The notes under the pieces: generated by a model
The model's database searches: none
What the model was told of the DNA's origin: nothing
The model's input: the letters and a program-made list of their open reading frames with translations, nothing else
Position numbers and translations under genes: made by a program
DNA from: Gammaproteobacteria bacterium UBA4421
Lineage (GTDB): Bacteria > Pseudomonadota > Gammaproteobacteria > Pseudomonadales > Azotimanducaceae
NCBI GenBank assembly: GCA_002389675.1
Contig: DGQF01000045.1
Location: forward strand, 22,559-85,319
Direction of reading: 5' to 3'
Length of the DNA: 62,761 nucleotides
Part shown: positions 48,285 to 57,752 of the stretch, piece after piece
Position numbering within the stretch: position 1 is the stretch's first letter
Layout: every line of letters begins with the position of its first letter

Positions 48285-49454
48285 GTGAGTATGTTGACAG
48301 ACTTTGATTTCTCCTTAGGGGAAACGGTGGATATGTTGCGTGATGCTGTTGCGCAATTTACGGCGTCCGAGATTACTCCGCGGGCAGACGAGATTGATAA
48401 AACCAATGAATTTCCGCGAGACTTGTGGGCTGAGCTAGGTCGCCTTGGTGTGCTGGGCATGACCGTAGAGCAAAGCTATGGTGGTGTTGACTTGGGTTAC
48501 TTGGCGCATACGGTGGTCATGGAAGAGATCAGTCGCGGATCAGCATCTGTTGGGCTGTCGTATGGGGCGCATTCAAACTTATGTGTGAATCAAATTGCCC
48601 GGTTTGGCAGCGAGGATCAAAAAACAAAATATTTACCGCCGTTGATCTCAGGTGAAAGTTTAGGTGCGCTGGCCATGAGTGAAGCGGCTGCTGGATCTGA
48701 TGTGGTTGGTTTAAAACTGCGGGCCGTTGAGGATGGTGACAACTTTGTGTTGAACGGCCAAAAAATGTGGATTACTAACGGCCCCACCGCTGATGTCTTG
48801 GTTGTATATGCAACGCTTGATCCGGCGCAAGGTAGTCGTGGTATCACGGCATTTTTGATAGAAAGGGGGATGCCTGGATTCAGCACGGGCATCAAGCTCG
48901 ACAAACTGGGCATGCGTGGTTCGGACACCTGTGAGCTTATTTTTGAGGACGTTGTTGTGCCAAAAAAACAAGTTTTAGGTCAGGTAGGCCGGGGTGTGAA
49001 CATTTTGATGAGTGGCTTGGACTACGAGCGGGTGGTTCTTGCCGGTGGCCCGTTGGGCATCATGCGCAACTGTATGGATGTTGTCATGCCTTATCTTCAT
49101 GAGCGGCAACAGTTTGGCCAGCCTATTGGTGCCTTTCAGTTGATGCAAGGTAAAGTGGCGGACATGTATACGCAAATGAATGCTGCCCGATCCTATGTAT
49201 ATGCTGTGGCTCGAGCATGTGATCGAGGTCGAACCACTCGATTTGATGCAGCGGGTTGTATTTTATATGCGGCCGAGGCGGCGACTCAGATGGCGCTGCA
49301 GTCAATCCAGGCGTTGGGAGGCAATGGTTATACCAACGATTATGCGGCCGGCCGATTGTTGCGCGACGCCAAGCTTTATGAAATTGGCGCGGGTACCAGT
49401 GAAATTCGGCGTATGCTTGTCGGACGAGAGCTATTCGACGCAACCAGTGCTTGA
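48285..49454 (+). CDS. liuA: Isovaleryl-CoA dehydrogenase
   Basis: FAD enzyme that oxidises isovaleryl-CoA to 3-methylcrotonyl-CoA in leucine degradation. The catalytic Glu is E248 in [14 protein letters not shown]; its location there, rather than near the C-terminus, is diagnostic of IVD among acyl-CoA dehydrogenases. [11 protein letters not shown] and [15 protein letters not shown] also match. Start is a GTG with an ATG 6 bases further. It is the product supplier for the carboxylase genes upstream. A transcriptional regulator (liuR), 3-methylglutaconyl-CoA hydratase and HMG-CoA lyase are not here. Confidence 0.93.
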   Translation: MSMLTDFDFSLGETVDMLRDAVAQFTASEITPRADEIDKTNEFPRDLWAELGRLGVLGMTVEQSYGGVDLGYLAHTVVMEEISRGSASVGLSYGAHSNLCVNQIARFGSEDQKTKYLPPLISGESLGALAMSEAAAGSDVVGLKLRAVEDGDNFVLNGQKMWITNGPTADVLVVYATLDPAQGSRGITAFLIERGMPGFSTGIKLDKLGMRGSDTCELIFEDVVVPKKQVLGQVGRGVNILMSGLDYERVVLAGGPLGIMRNCMDVVMPYLHERQQFGQPIGAFQLMQGKVADMYTQMNAARSYVYAVARACDRGRTTRFDAAGCILYAAEAATQMALQSIQALGGNGYTNDYAAGRLLRDAKLYEIGAGTSEIRRMLVGRELFDATSA

Positions 49455-49507
49455 GGCTATACTTCGTCGCCGTTTTTTACGGTCTATGAAACTTCTAGGA
49501 GAAAGAT

Positions 49508-49918
49508 TTGAAACGTCGATTCGTTCCTGTTCTAGCAGCAATATTGATGAGCGCATGGGTCTATGCGGTTCCGCCGGGTAACGAGCAAGAAATCGTAGAC
49601 CGTATCAAACCGTTTGGCAGTCTTTGTCGCGCCGGGGATGATTGTGCTTCAGCGATCGCGGCAGCAGCATCGGGTCCGCTGAGCGGCCAGGCGGTATATG
49701 ACCAGTTTTGTTTCGCTTGCCATGCGGTGGGTGTTGGCGGTGCACCGTTGCTTGGCGATATTGCACAATGGGAACCCAGAATTGCCAAAGGCATGGATGT
49801 GCTCATGGCAAGTACTGTAAACGGAATAAATGCCATGCCCGCGAAAGGTACCTGTATGAACTGTTCGGATGACGAGCTTAATGACGCAGTCGCCTACATG
49901 CTCGAGCAGGTGCAGTAG
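49508..49918 (+). CDS. Cytochrome c5 family protein
   Basis: Small exported mono-haem cytochrome. The TTG start gives a signal peptide to about residue 20 (VYA). The haem motif is CFACH, and a downstream NAMPAKGTCMNC region carries the likely Met ligand and the extra Cys pair typical of c5. Length (136) fits. It follows ivd by 53 bases, perhaps by chance. With two di-haem cytochromes and subunit II it makes at least four c-type electron carriers within 35 kb. Confidence 0.88.
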   Translation: MKRRFVPVLAAILMSAWVYAVPPGNEQEIVDRIKPFGSLCRAGDDCASAIAAAASGPLSGQAVYDQFCFACHAVGVGGAPLLGDIAQWEPRIAKGMDVLMASTVNGINAMPAKGTCMNCSDDELNDAVAYMLEQVQ

Positions 49919-49948
49919 GCTAACCACTCAGCGATATTGTGGTGGGGC

Positions 49949-51586
49949 TCACTGGACCCCTGCCTCCCAGTCTAATGCTCGGTAACTCAGCGCCTCGCTA
50001 AAATGAACCGGGCAAATGGCCTGCGCACCATCCAAATCAGCGATGGTGCGTGCGATTCGCCAGATTTTATGCACACTTCGGGCAGACAGCGCATAGCGCT
50101 CAACGGCGTGTTCCAAGAAACGAATGTCGATACCCTCTGTGTTGCAGTGGGCGGGTAGAACGTGTGCTGGCAGAAGGGCGTTGATATTGCCTTGGCGTTG
50201 CATTTGCACCTTTCTTGCTTTGACCACGTCTTCAACAGCGCTGTTTGCGAGATGCTCTGGTGCCTGTGAGGAAGCTTTTTTTTGGTTCAACTGAGCCAAA
50301 AGAGTTTTCGGTAGTGAAGGGACGTAAACCTGCAAGTCTATGCGGTCAAGCATGGGCCCTGAAATTCGGCTTTGATAACGTTGTAGCTGCGTGCTGGTGC
50401 ATCGACAAGCGGCGGTGCTGCAGGTCCGGCCCGCTGGGCAAGGGTTCATTGCAGCGATTAATTGAAACCGGCACGGAAAGCGAACTTTGTATTTGGCTCG
50501 GGTGATCACCGCCTCGCCGCTCTCAATGGGCTCTCGCAGGAGATTCAGCGCTGAGGGTTTGAAGTGGGGTAATTCGTCCAAAAATAAAACCCCGTGATTA
50601 GCCAGTGCAACTTCCCCTGGAATTGGTGGATGACCGCCGCCAATCAGTGAGGTTGCACTTGCTGAGTGATGTGGATCCCGAAAAGGCGCTTGTGTGTGAT
50701 TGGCACGGGTAAGGCCTGCAACCGAGTAAAGTGCGGCAACTTCCATAGACTGTTGTGGCGACAAGGGGGGGAGTAGTTGGCAAAACCCACGCGCCAGGGT
50801 GGTTTTTCCTGTGCCCGGTGGGCCCACCATTAGCAAATGGTGCCCACCGGCTGCGGCAATCGTGAGTGCCCGTTTTGCCGCGTGCTGACCAATCACCTGA
50901 TTAAAGATAGCCGCTGTGCTGAGCTCCTCACGTTTTGCGGTGCTGCTGATGCGAGTAAGCGCAGCATTGTAAGTTGAATTTTCGGCAGTTGGCACGAATG
51001 AGCCAATGCTATGGTCGCGCAAACCTTCTACGACGTCTCGCAGGTTGCCCGCGATCAGCAGGGTGCCACGTGGGGCGTATTGCGCCTCTTCCTCGTTGGC
51101 CTTGGGAACTACCAGTTTACGCTTGGCTTGATGGGCCGCGATGGCACAGGCGAGGGCACCGGTGACCGCTCGCAGTTCCCCGAATAAACCCAGCTCGCCG
51201 AGAAACTCAAGAGAGTTGATTAAGTCGGACTGCACTTGCTGTGTTGCCACGAGCACACTCAAAGCAATCGGTAAATCTAACGCGGCACTGCGTTTAGTGA
51301 TATCGCTGGGTGCTAAATTGATGATGACTTTGCCGTTCGGGTAATCAAATCCTGAATTTTTGAGCGCGCTGCACACTCGATCCCTTGACTCCCTTACAGC
51401 CCCCTCTGGCAATCCGACGATGGTGGTAGCTGGCAGTCCCTGCCTAATGTGGCATTCGACGGTGATGGGATGCGCCGTAAGCCCGAACAAAGCTCGAGTG
51501 TGCATGGTTGGCGGCCCTTTTGGGTCGTCGATCGTTGTGTGCGGTTCAACTGCGCCTGAGCTAACCTTAGACGCAGATTCAGCCAT
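49949..51586 (-). CDS. comM: ComM/YifB family Mg-chelatase-like ATPase
   Basis: Hexameric AAA+ helicase that promotes branch migration during natural transformation in other species. An N-terminal Lon-protease-like domain (GLPATTIVGLPEGAVRESRDRV) leads to the AAA+ core with Walker A GPPGTGKTTLARG, Walker B NHGVLFLDELP, and sensor NPCPAG. A C-terminal Cys-containing segment (CSTAACRC) follows. Homologues start near the Met at 51505, but the ATG at 51586 overlaps the ubiK stop codon (TAATG), which supports a 27-residue N-terminal extension by translational coupling. Confidence 0.93.
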   Translation of the reverse strand: MAESASKVSSGAVEPHTTIDDPKGPPTMHTRALFGLTAHPITVECHIRQGLPATTIVGLPEGAVRESRDRVCSALKNSGFDYPNGKVIINLAPSDITKRSAALDLPIALSVLVATQQVQSDLINSLEFLGELGLFGELRAVTGALACAIAAHQAKRKLVVPKANEEEAQYAPRGTLLIAGNLRDVVEGLRDHSIGSFVPTAENSTYNAALTRISSTAKREELSTAAIFNQVIGQHAAKRALTIAAAGGHHLLMVGPPGTGKTTLARGFCQLLPPLSPQQSMEVAALYSVAGLTRANHTQAPFRDPHHSASATSLIGGGHPPIPGEVALANHGVLFLDELPHFKPSALNLLREPIESGEAVITRAKYKVRFPCRFQLIAAMNPCPAGRTCSTAACRCTSTQLQRYQSRISGPMLDRIDLQVYVPSLPKTLLAQLNQKKASSQAPEHLANSAVEDVVKARKVQMQRQGNINALLPAHVLPAHCNTEGIDIRFLEHAVERYALSARSVHKIWRIARTIADLDGAQAICPVHFSEALSYRALDWEAGVQ

Positions 51587-51831
51587 TACTGATTCCCTGT
51601 CTCTTCCATTTTAACCAGTCGCTGTTCTAGCGTGGCCACTTGGGTTTGTAGTGACGTTAAAATAGCCACGTGCGCCTCGTAAGTGTGTTTGGGCACCAAT
51701 TCGAAATGCGAAAATAATTCATGGCTGACTCCTTCAATTTTGGTGAACATTTCTGCAGCTACCGCTTGATCGGGCAGCGTCTCGCGTAAAATGTCTTGAA
51801 GCGCTTCGAGTAAGGCGCGAATGGGATCCAT
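51586..51831 (-). CDS. ubiK: Ubiquinone biosynthesis accessory factor UbiK
   Basis: Small BMFP-domain protein that supports assembly of the Ubi complex. The 81-residue product is helical, ending in a heptad coiled coil (HVAILTSLQTQVATLEQRLVKMEE). An open frame runs upstream to 52089 but passes through the promoter region, so I take the ATG of 51831 as the start. It overlaps comM by one base at a TAATG. Confidence 0.85.
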   Translation of the reverse strand: MDPIRALLEALQDILRETLPDQAVAAEMFTKIEGVSHELFSHFELVPKHTYEAHVAILTSLQTQVATLEQRLVKMEETGNQ

Positions 51832-51942
51832 CTGAGACTCCAAGGTATGAATGAACATCAAGTTTAACGAATCTTTTATCCGCAAACTGTAGGCCTGCGT
51901 CCTAAAAATAGTGGCATATCCGCCCTGTTTTGGTGCGTTCGG

Positions 51943-51972
51943 CGCACGCCGGCTGTGCACCAAATCTGTGCA
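51943..51972 (+). promoter_or_regulatory. Tandem NtrC-type binding sites
   Basis: Two overlapping 17-base inverted repeats: CGCAC-N7-GTGCA (51943-51959) and a perfect TGCAC-N7-GTGCA (51956-51972). Both match the NtrC consensus half-sites, and they share GTGCAC. Centres are about 98 and 85 bases upstream of the start predicted from the -24/-12 promoter. This fits enhancer sites for nitrogen-regulated transcription. Confidence 0.7.
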
Positions 51973-52022
51973 AAACGCCATATAAATTCTTAAACCATTG
52001 AATTTAAAAGCTTTTATTGAAA

Positions 52023-52037
52023 TGGCACGTGAAATGC
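52023..52037 (+). promoter_or_regulatory. Sigma-54 (-24/-12) promoter
   Basis: TGGCACGTGAAATGC has GG (52024-52025) and GC (52036-52037) separated by exactly 10 bases, the invariant sigma-54 spacing, and matches the TGGCACG-N4-TTGC consensus closely. Transcription should begin near 52048, about 100 bases before the torF ATG. The remaining intergenic sequence (51832-52146) shows no other gene. Confidence 0.85.
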
Positions 52038-52146
52038 ATTTGAGGAGGGGACAAGACCTCGCAGCGGTTTTCTGCCAGCGGGCTTGCAATTAAAAAAACA
52101 ATGGGGCGACTCGTTGGAACAACAAATGGGTTTTAGAGGAGAAAAA

Positions 52147-52812
52147 ATGAAGTCTTTATCAAAAGTTTGTGCCGTTGCTGCATTGGCCGGGAGTGCAATG
52201 ACCACCGCCAGCGTGGTCAATGCGGAGATGTCTTACAACGTGGGTTATGCCTCCGAGTATTACTTCCGCGGTATCTTGCAGAAAAGCTCGTCGGCTAGTG
52301 CAGGCGCTGATTTCGAAAGTGGTGGGTTCTATGCGGGTACCTGGGCGGCCGATGTTGGTGATGGCTTGGAAATTGATGGTTACTTTGGCTACGGCATTGA
52401 AACTGATGCCGGGCTGTCAGCTAGTTTAGGGTTCACGGGTTACTACTACACCGGTGAATTCGACGATACCTATGAAGAAATCAATTTGAACCTCGGTTAC
52501 GGGCTGGTTGCGTTTGAATATTCACTGGGGCAGTACGATAACTTCGACGGACCTTCTTTAGATTACGATTTCACGGCGATTACGTTGTCTTTGGAAAATG
52601 GTCTATACGGCAAGATCGGCGCTTTTGGGCTCATCGAAGATGAAGCCGGCGAAGGGGAGTACCTAGAGCTCGGTTATGGCACAACAGTGGCAGATATCGA
52701 TCTTGGCGTGGCTCTGATTTTCAGCAGTGATGAATTGTCCGATCAGGCGAGTTCTGGGGGCAATGCAACTGAAAGCGAAGCCGTTGTATTTACGATTGGG
52801 AAAAGTTTCTAA
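52147..52812 (+). CDS. torF: TorF family putative outer-membrane porin
   Basis: Predicted beta-barrel outer-membrane protein of unknown substrate. The ATG at 52147 follows a strong AGAGGAG site and starts a signal peptide ending near VVNA (residue 25). The mature protein begins EMSYNVGYASEYYFRGI, a signature of the TIGR02001 group, and consists of alternating Tyr/Gly-rich strands ending in phenylalanine, as expected for barrel insertion. It is the first gene behind the sigma-54 promoter. Co-regulation with glnK-amtB suggests a role in nitrogen-source uptake (inference). Confidence 0.85.
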   Translation: MKSLSKVCAVAALAGSAMTTASVVNAEMSYNVGYASEYYFRGILQKSSSASAGADFESGGFYAGTWAADVGDGLEIDGYFGYGIETDAGLSASLGFTGYYYTGEFDDTYEEINLNLGYGLVAFEYSLGQYDNFDGPSLDYDFTAITLSLENGLYGKIGAFGLIEDEAGEGEYLELGYGTTVADIDLGVALIFSSDELSDQASSGGNATESEAVVFTIGKSF

Positions 52813-52946
52813 GCAACCAACGCACACTATTCGAGCCGAAAGCAACTTGGTGCTATCGGATAGCGTTGAAATATTAGAAAATCCTAGGGATGCAGGTAAC
52901 CATGATCTTCCACAAAGTACATGTTTTCTTTTGCATCCCCAATTAG

Positions 52947-53297
<351 letters not shown>

Positions 53298-53309
53298 CGC
53301 GTCTGGCCA

Positions 53310-54560
53310 ATGGAGAATATTGTGGAAGATCTTACTCAACTTGCTTACTCGGTAGACACGTTCTACTTCCTTGTCATGGGTGTGCTTGTCATGTTCATGG
53401 CGCCTGGTTTTGCCATGCTTGAAGCAGGCATGGTGCGGGCGAAAAATACCTCAGAAATCCTACTCAAAAACGTGGCGTTGTTCTCAATTGCATCAGTGAT
53501 GTATTTGCTGGTGGGTTACAGCATCATGTACGGCGGCGGTGCCGGGTGGATGCCTGAATTTGGATTTTTAATCGGTGATGAAAATACAACAGAAGCGGTT
53601 CTGGCGTCGGGCGGTGAAACCTATTACTCAGCTCGTTCTGACTTCTTCTTTCAGGTGGTCTTTGTGGCGACTGCGATGTCCATCGTCTCCGGCGCAGTGG
53701 CGGAGCGGATGAAGCTGTGGGCATTTTTGGCGTTTGCCGTAGTGATGACTGGTTTCATATACCCCGTTCAAGGTTTTTGGAAGTGGGGTGGCGGCGCACT
53801 TGACGAAGCTGGATTTCTAGATTTTGCGGGTTCCGGAGTTGTGCACATGTGCGGTGCCGCTGCCGCGTTAGCGGGGGTGATCTTGTTGGGGCCACGAGCA
53901 GGTAAGTATGGACCTAACGGACAAATCACGCCGATTCCTGGCGCGAACATGCCGTTGGCGACGTTGGGGATGTTTATCCTTTGGTTCGGCTGGTTCGGCT
54001 TCAATGGGGGTTCTGAGTTGAAATTGTCGAATGTTGACGAGGCCAATGCAGTTGCGCAGGTCTTCGTGAACACAAATACAGCGGCGGCGGGTGGTCTTCT
54101 CGCGGCATTGCTTGTGGCTCGACTGATGTTCGGCAAGGCCGATTTGACGATGGCGTTGAACGGTGCGTTGGCGGGTTTGGTATCGATCACGGCAGAACCG
54201 CTTACAGGTAGTAACATGGCCTCGCTGTTGGTTGGCGCTGTGGGTGGTGTCTTGGTAGTACTGTCGATTGTTGCGCTTGACAAGCTCAAGATAGATGACC
54301 CAGTTGGTGCAATTTCGGTGCACGGTACATGCGGCATCTGGGGCTTACTGGCGGTGATCTTTACCAATTCTGAGGCCACCGTAGGTGGACAGCTGTTGGG
54401 CATCGTGGCGATCTTTGTTTGGACCTTTGCTGCAAGCTTAGTGGTTTGGTTTGTTATCAAGTCGCTGATGGGTATACGTATCTCTGCCGAAGAGGAGTAT
54501 GAGGGCGCAGACATCACTGAAACGGGTATTGAGGCATACCCGGAGTTTTCCAAAGTGTAG
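53310..54560 (+). CDS. amtB: Ammonium transporter AmtB
   Basis: Inner-membrane ammonium channel. The 416 residues form 11 predicted helices. The pore histidines are H179 (VVHMCGAAAAL) and H338 (VHGTCGIWG), and the family's FTVT-like entrance region and WFGWFGFNGGSEL are evident. Unlike E. coli AmtB, no cleavable signal peptide is obvious. The gene follows glnK directly, and GlnK should block the channel when nitrogen is plentiful. A terminator complex follows. Confidence 0.97.
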   Translation: MENIVEDLTQLAYSVDTFYFLVMGVLVMFMAPGFAMLEAGMVRAKNTSEILLKNVALFSIASVMYLLVGYSIMYGGGAGWMPEFGFLIGDENTTEAVLASGGETYYSARSDFFFQVVFVATAMSIVSGAVAERMKLWAFLAFAVVMTGFIYPVQGFWKWGGGALDEAGFLDFAGSGVVHMCGAAAALAGVILLGPRAGKYGPNGQITPIPGANMPLATLGMFILWFGWFGFNGGSELKLSNVDEANAVAQVFVNTNTAAAGGLLAALLVARLMFGKADLTMALNGALAGLVSITAEPLTGSNMASLLVGAVGGVLVVLSIVALDKLKIDDPVGAISVHGTCGIWGLLAVIFTNSEATVGGQLLGIVAIFVWTFAASLVVWFVIKSLMGIRISAEEEYEGADITETGIEAYPEFSKV

Positions 54561-54602
54561 GCGATTAGCATCTAGCCAGCGCCTTGCGCTGGCAAGGCCT
54601 CG

Positions 54603-54635
54603 AAAAGCCAAGCCTGTAAAGGGCTTGGCTTTTTT
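54603..54635 (+). terminator. Rho-independent terminator after amtB
   Basis: Stem AAAAGCCAAGCC paired with GGCTTGGCTTTT around a short loop, followed by a run of T residues. It ends the torF-glnK-amtB unit. Two overlapping hairpins lie just before it (54576-54598). Confidence 0.88.
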
Positions 54636-54748
54636 ATATTGATGCTGAGTGCTTAGGATATCCCGCAAATGTAAGACACAATTGGCCGCACGTACCGTCG
54701 CATCTTTAGTACAATTATGCTGTCTTAGATAGTCGAATACATAGTTAA

Positions 54749-56119
54749 ATGAAATACTGCAGCACCCGTGGTGGTGTCAACGGGCTCTCCTTTACCGACA
54801 GTTTGCTAATGGGCTTAGCACCTGATGGCGGGTTGCTGGTGCCAGAGTCTATTCCGGATGTCTGCGCACATCTTGAGGATTGGCGTCAGTTGAATTTTGT
54901 AGGGCTAGCCCAAGAAGTGATCGCCCTGTTTGCTGATGATATTGAACGCCCCGTACTCGATGATTTAGTGGCTCAAGCCTACAGTAGCTTTGATCACGAA
55001 GACGTTGTCGGATGGGAGCGGCTTGGCGATGTCACGCTTATGGAGCTCTTTCACGGGCCTACGCTTGCGTTTAAAGATGTGGCGCTGCAACTATTGGGGC
55101 GCTTGTTTGAGCATGTGCTGGCACAGCGTGGTGAGCATTTAAACATCTTGGGTGCAACCAGTGGTGATACGGGAAGCGCGGCCATCGCTGGCGTCCGCGG
55201 CCAAGCAAACATTGATATCTTTATCTTGTATCCCCACAACAAAGTGAGTCCGTTGCAAGAGCTGCAGATGACAACTGTGGCAGATGAAAATGTTCATTGT
55301 GTGGCGGTGGACGGGAGCTTTGATGATTGTCAGAGCTTGATGAAAAGTGTGTTTGCAGATTTACCGTTTAAGGCGCAATACCAATTGGGGGCGGTGAATT
55401 CTGTGAATTGGGCGCGGGTTATGGCGCAAATTGTTTATTACGGTTATGCCAGCTTGCGTATGCCCGAAGCGCCTATTTTTAGTGTTCCAACGGGTAATTT
55501 CGGCAATGTATTTGCGGCTTATCTTGCTCGTGAAATGGGATTTCCAATTCATAAGCTTATGGTTGCTACCAACGAAAACGATATTCTGGCGCGATTTTTT
55601 GCAACCGGGGAGTATGCACGGGGTGATGTGCACTTTACGCTGTCGCCTGCAATGGATATCCAAGTGGCGAGTAATTTTGAGCGCTTCTTGTATTACTATT
55701 TTGATAAAGACACCGCCCGCTTGAGGGATTTTATGTCTGTCTTTCAATCAACGGGGCGCGCGTCGGTCGACGCGCCGCCAAGCAGCGATATTATTTTGGC
55801 GACGTCAGTAGATGCTCAACAGACCTTGGCTGCGATAAGGCAGGCCTATGAAGACTTTGGGTATGTGCTGGATCCGCACACTGCGGTGGCCTATGCCGCC
55901 TGTATGCAAAGCGATTTAGCGTTGCGAGGCCCTGTGATTTGTGTCGCCACGGCCCACCCCGCAAAATTTCCCGAAGCCGTAAGGCAGGGGGTGCCTGATG
56001 CGCTCGCGCAGCACCCAACGCTGGATGCGCTGCAGGGTTTACCGTCGCGGCGTCAACGGATTGCGCCGACCTTGGATGCTGTAAAGGCGTTGATTCGCGA
56101 CGGTGTCAGAGCGTATTGA
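54749..56119 (+). CDS. thrC: Threonine synthase
   Basis: PLP enzyme converting O-phosphohomoserine to threonine. The PLP lysine is K109 in LAFKDVALQ, with ATSGDTGSAAIAG for the phosphate and SVPTGNFGNVFAAY downstream. MKYCSTRGGVNGLSF is typical of the E. coli/yeast-type class. Length 456. hom and thrB are not adjacent. The end overlaps yigB by 14 bases. A promoter in the upstream gap could not be assigned reliably. Confidence 0.96.
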   Translation: MKYCSTRGGVNGLSFTDSLLMGLAPDGGLLVPESIPDVCAHLEDWRQLNFVGLAQEVIALFADDIERPVLDDLVAQAYSSFDHEDVVGWERLGDVTLMELFHGPTLAFKDVALQLLGRLFEHVLAQRGEHLNILGATSGDTGSAAIAGVRGQANIDIFILYPHNKVSPLQELQMTTVADENVHCVAVDGSFDDCQSLMKSVFADLPFKAQYQLGAVNSVNWARVMAQIVYYGYASLRMPEAPIFSVPTGNFGNVFAAYLAREMGFPIHKLMVATNENDILARFFATGEYARGDVHFTLSPAMDIQVASNFERFLYYYFDKDTARLRDFMSVFQSTGRASVDAPPSSDIILATSVDAQQTLAAIRQAYEDFGYVLDPHTAVAYAACMQSDLALRGPVICVATAHPAKFPEAVRQGVPDALAQHPTLDALQGLPSRRQRIAPTLDAVKALIRDGVRAY

Positions 56120-56819
56120 TGATGGTATCTATGGCTTGAGGGACGTCACTTAGCCGGTGGACCTCTTGTGTGGGTGTCGCCTGATCATTGGAACGGACTT
56201 CTTTTTTTAGGTTTACCCAAATGTTGTGCATGCCCATCGCAGAAGCACCAAAAATGTCATCGTGTAGATCATCCCCAATGTGTATTGCCTGATTCGGCAT
56301 CAGTTGAAGTGTTGTTAGCGGCGCCTGAAACATGGCTTTGTCCGGTTTTTTATGGCCGACATCTGCAGAGCTAAATGCACCGGTCAAATAGTTGCCAAGC
56401 CCGGTTTTGTGGATATCAGCATTGCCATTGGTGAGTGCGTAAAGCGTAAATTTTTGGCTCAGTTCTTGGAGTAGGTCTATTGCCCCAGGGAAAAACTGAA
56501 CCTCATTACGGCCCTCAAAAAACACGTCAAAGGCCCGGTGTGCGGCGATTTGAGCGTCTTTGTTGGCCAGCCCAGCTTGGCACATGACCTCAAAAAGAAT
56601 AGCTTTACGCATAAAGCTGAGATCATGTGTTTTGTGGCTGTATTGGGTGACTATGTCTTCGCGAATTCTGGCGAGGTTTTCCGCTTGATAAAACGGGAGG
56701 CTCTCCGGAACCGCTTGTTCCAGCCACTTCACGAGTTTCTTTTCCGCAGCAACAATCACGCGCTCGACATCCCATAAGGTGTTGTCCAGATCTAGAGTGA
56801 TTAATTTGACAACCGCCAT
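56106..56819 (-). CDS. yigB: HAD-family hydrolase (YigB/YjjG-like)
   Basis: HAD-IA phosphatase of 237 residues. Motifs: LDLDNTLWDV (nucleophile Asp), ALTNGNAD, and HIGDDLHDDIFGA. Position directly downstream of xerC matches YigB, which dephosphorylates FMN in E. coli; I infer the same activity from order rather than motif. The end overlaps thrC. Confidence 0.85.
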   Translation of the reverse strand: MAVVKLITLDLDNTLWDVERVIVAAEKKLVKWLEQAVPESLPFYQAENLARIREDIVTQYSHKTHDLSFMRKAILFEVMCQAGLANKDAQIAAHRAFDVFFEGRNEVQFFPGAIDLLQELSQKFTLYALTNGNADIHKTGLGNYLTGAFSSADVGHKKPDKAMFQAPLTTLQLMPNQAIHIGDDLHDDIFGASAMGMHNIWVNLKKEVRSNDQATPTQEVHRLSDVPQAIDTIINTL

Positions 56820-56828
56820 GGCGCTCTC

Positions 56829-57752
56829 CTAAGGGTCTTCGGGCCGTTTGTGTGCTCTTGGATGGGCGGCGTCATAGACCTTTGTCAGGCTTTGAAAATC
56901 TAGATGGGTGTAGATTTGGGTTGTAGTGATATCCGCATGTCCTAATAGTTCTTGTATTGCGCGCAGATCCCCCGACGATTCAAGCAGGTGGGTTGCAAAA
57001 CTATGCCTGAGCATATGTGGATGTAAGGAATCGTCGCCTAATTGCGCAACGCCGATTTTTTTCAGTCGCACTTGTATCGACCTCGGGCTGATGCGTTTTT
57101 CTCCGCGGCCGGTGAATAACGGCGCTTCGCGCTCGGCTTTGGGGTGCTGCGCGAGCCATGCTTGTAATGCTTTCACGGACTGCGAACCCAGTGGCGCAAG
57201 CCGCTCTTTGCTACCTTTGCCCGTGACGCGGGCAAGGCCTTGTGTGAGATCAAGGTCACCGATGTTCAGCTGTGCGAGTTCGCTCAGACGTAAACCCGCG
57301 CCATAAAAAAGCTCCAAAATAGCGCGATCTTTGATCTCGGATGGCTTTTTTGCTTGTGCATCAAACAAACGTGCCGCTTGATCGGTGTCCAATACTTTCG
57401 GCAACTTGCGTTTTGCCTTGGGCGCGCGCGTTGTTGATGCTGGGTTGGCTTGAAGTTTGTTTGTCACCACAAGCCATGTGTAGAAACTGCGTACGGCGGA
57501 TAACGCACGTTGAATACTTTTTGCCTGCAAACCTTGGCTTTTAAGCGAAGCGGTGAATCGGGTAATGTCGCGGTTTTGCGCGTTGAGCAGATCTTTACCG
57601 TAAAACTTCAGAAATCTTTTGACCTCATGTCGGTAGCCGTAAACCGTATGTTTTGAGTAGCGTTTTTCAATGGTGAGATAATCTAAGAATAGATTAATTA
57701 GCCCATTCTCAGGTCTGGTAGTTGATACTTGTGACGTCTCGGGCTTGCTCAT
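56829..57752 (-). CDS. xerC: Site-specific tyrosine recombinase XerC
   Basis: Recombinase that with XerD resolves chromosome dimers at dif. The N-terminal SAM-like DNA-binding domain (LFLDYLTIEKRYSKHTVYGY) precedes the catalytic domain, which shows GAGLRLSEL, a Lys in GKGSKERLAPL, HMLRHSFATHLL, and QIYTHLDF with the nucleophile Tyr. The ATG at 57752 overlaps the DUF484 stop codon (ATGA) and gives 307 residues, so a longer frame to 57860 is rejected. XerC rather than XerD is inferred from the dapF-DUF484-xerC-yigB order. Confidence 0.95.
   Translation of the reverse strand: MSKPETSQVSTTRPENGLINLFLDYLTIEKRYSKHTVYGYRHEVKRFLKFYGKDLLNAQNRDITRFTASLKSQGLQAKSIQRALSAVRSFYTWLVVTNKLQANPASTTRAPKAKRKLPKVLDTDQAARLFDAQAKKPSEIKDRAILELFYGAGLRLSELAQLNIGDLDLTQGLARVTGKGSKERLAPLGSQSVKALQAWLAQHPKAEREAPLFTGRGEKRISPRSIQVRLKKIGVAQLGDDSLHPHMLRHSFATHLLESSGDLRAIQELLGHADITTTQIYTHLDFQSLTKVYDAAHPRAHKRPEDP

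Noticed and set aside
52854..52864. Possible regulatory dyad GCTATC-G-GATAGC (52852-52864) upstream of glnK
   Set aside because: A single 13-base palindrome with a one-base centre; matches no operator I know, and no promoter lies near it.
53768..54571. 267-residue open frame antisense to amtB
   Set aside because: Mirror of a GC-biased membrane protein gene: Pro, Thr, Ser and Ala-rich with no motif, and the sense strand has an unambiguous AmtB.
54640..54748. Threonine leader peptide or attenuator upstream of thrC
   Set aside because: No Thr/Ile-rich short ORF and no terminator between the amtB terminator and thrC.
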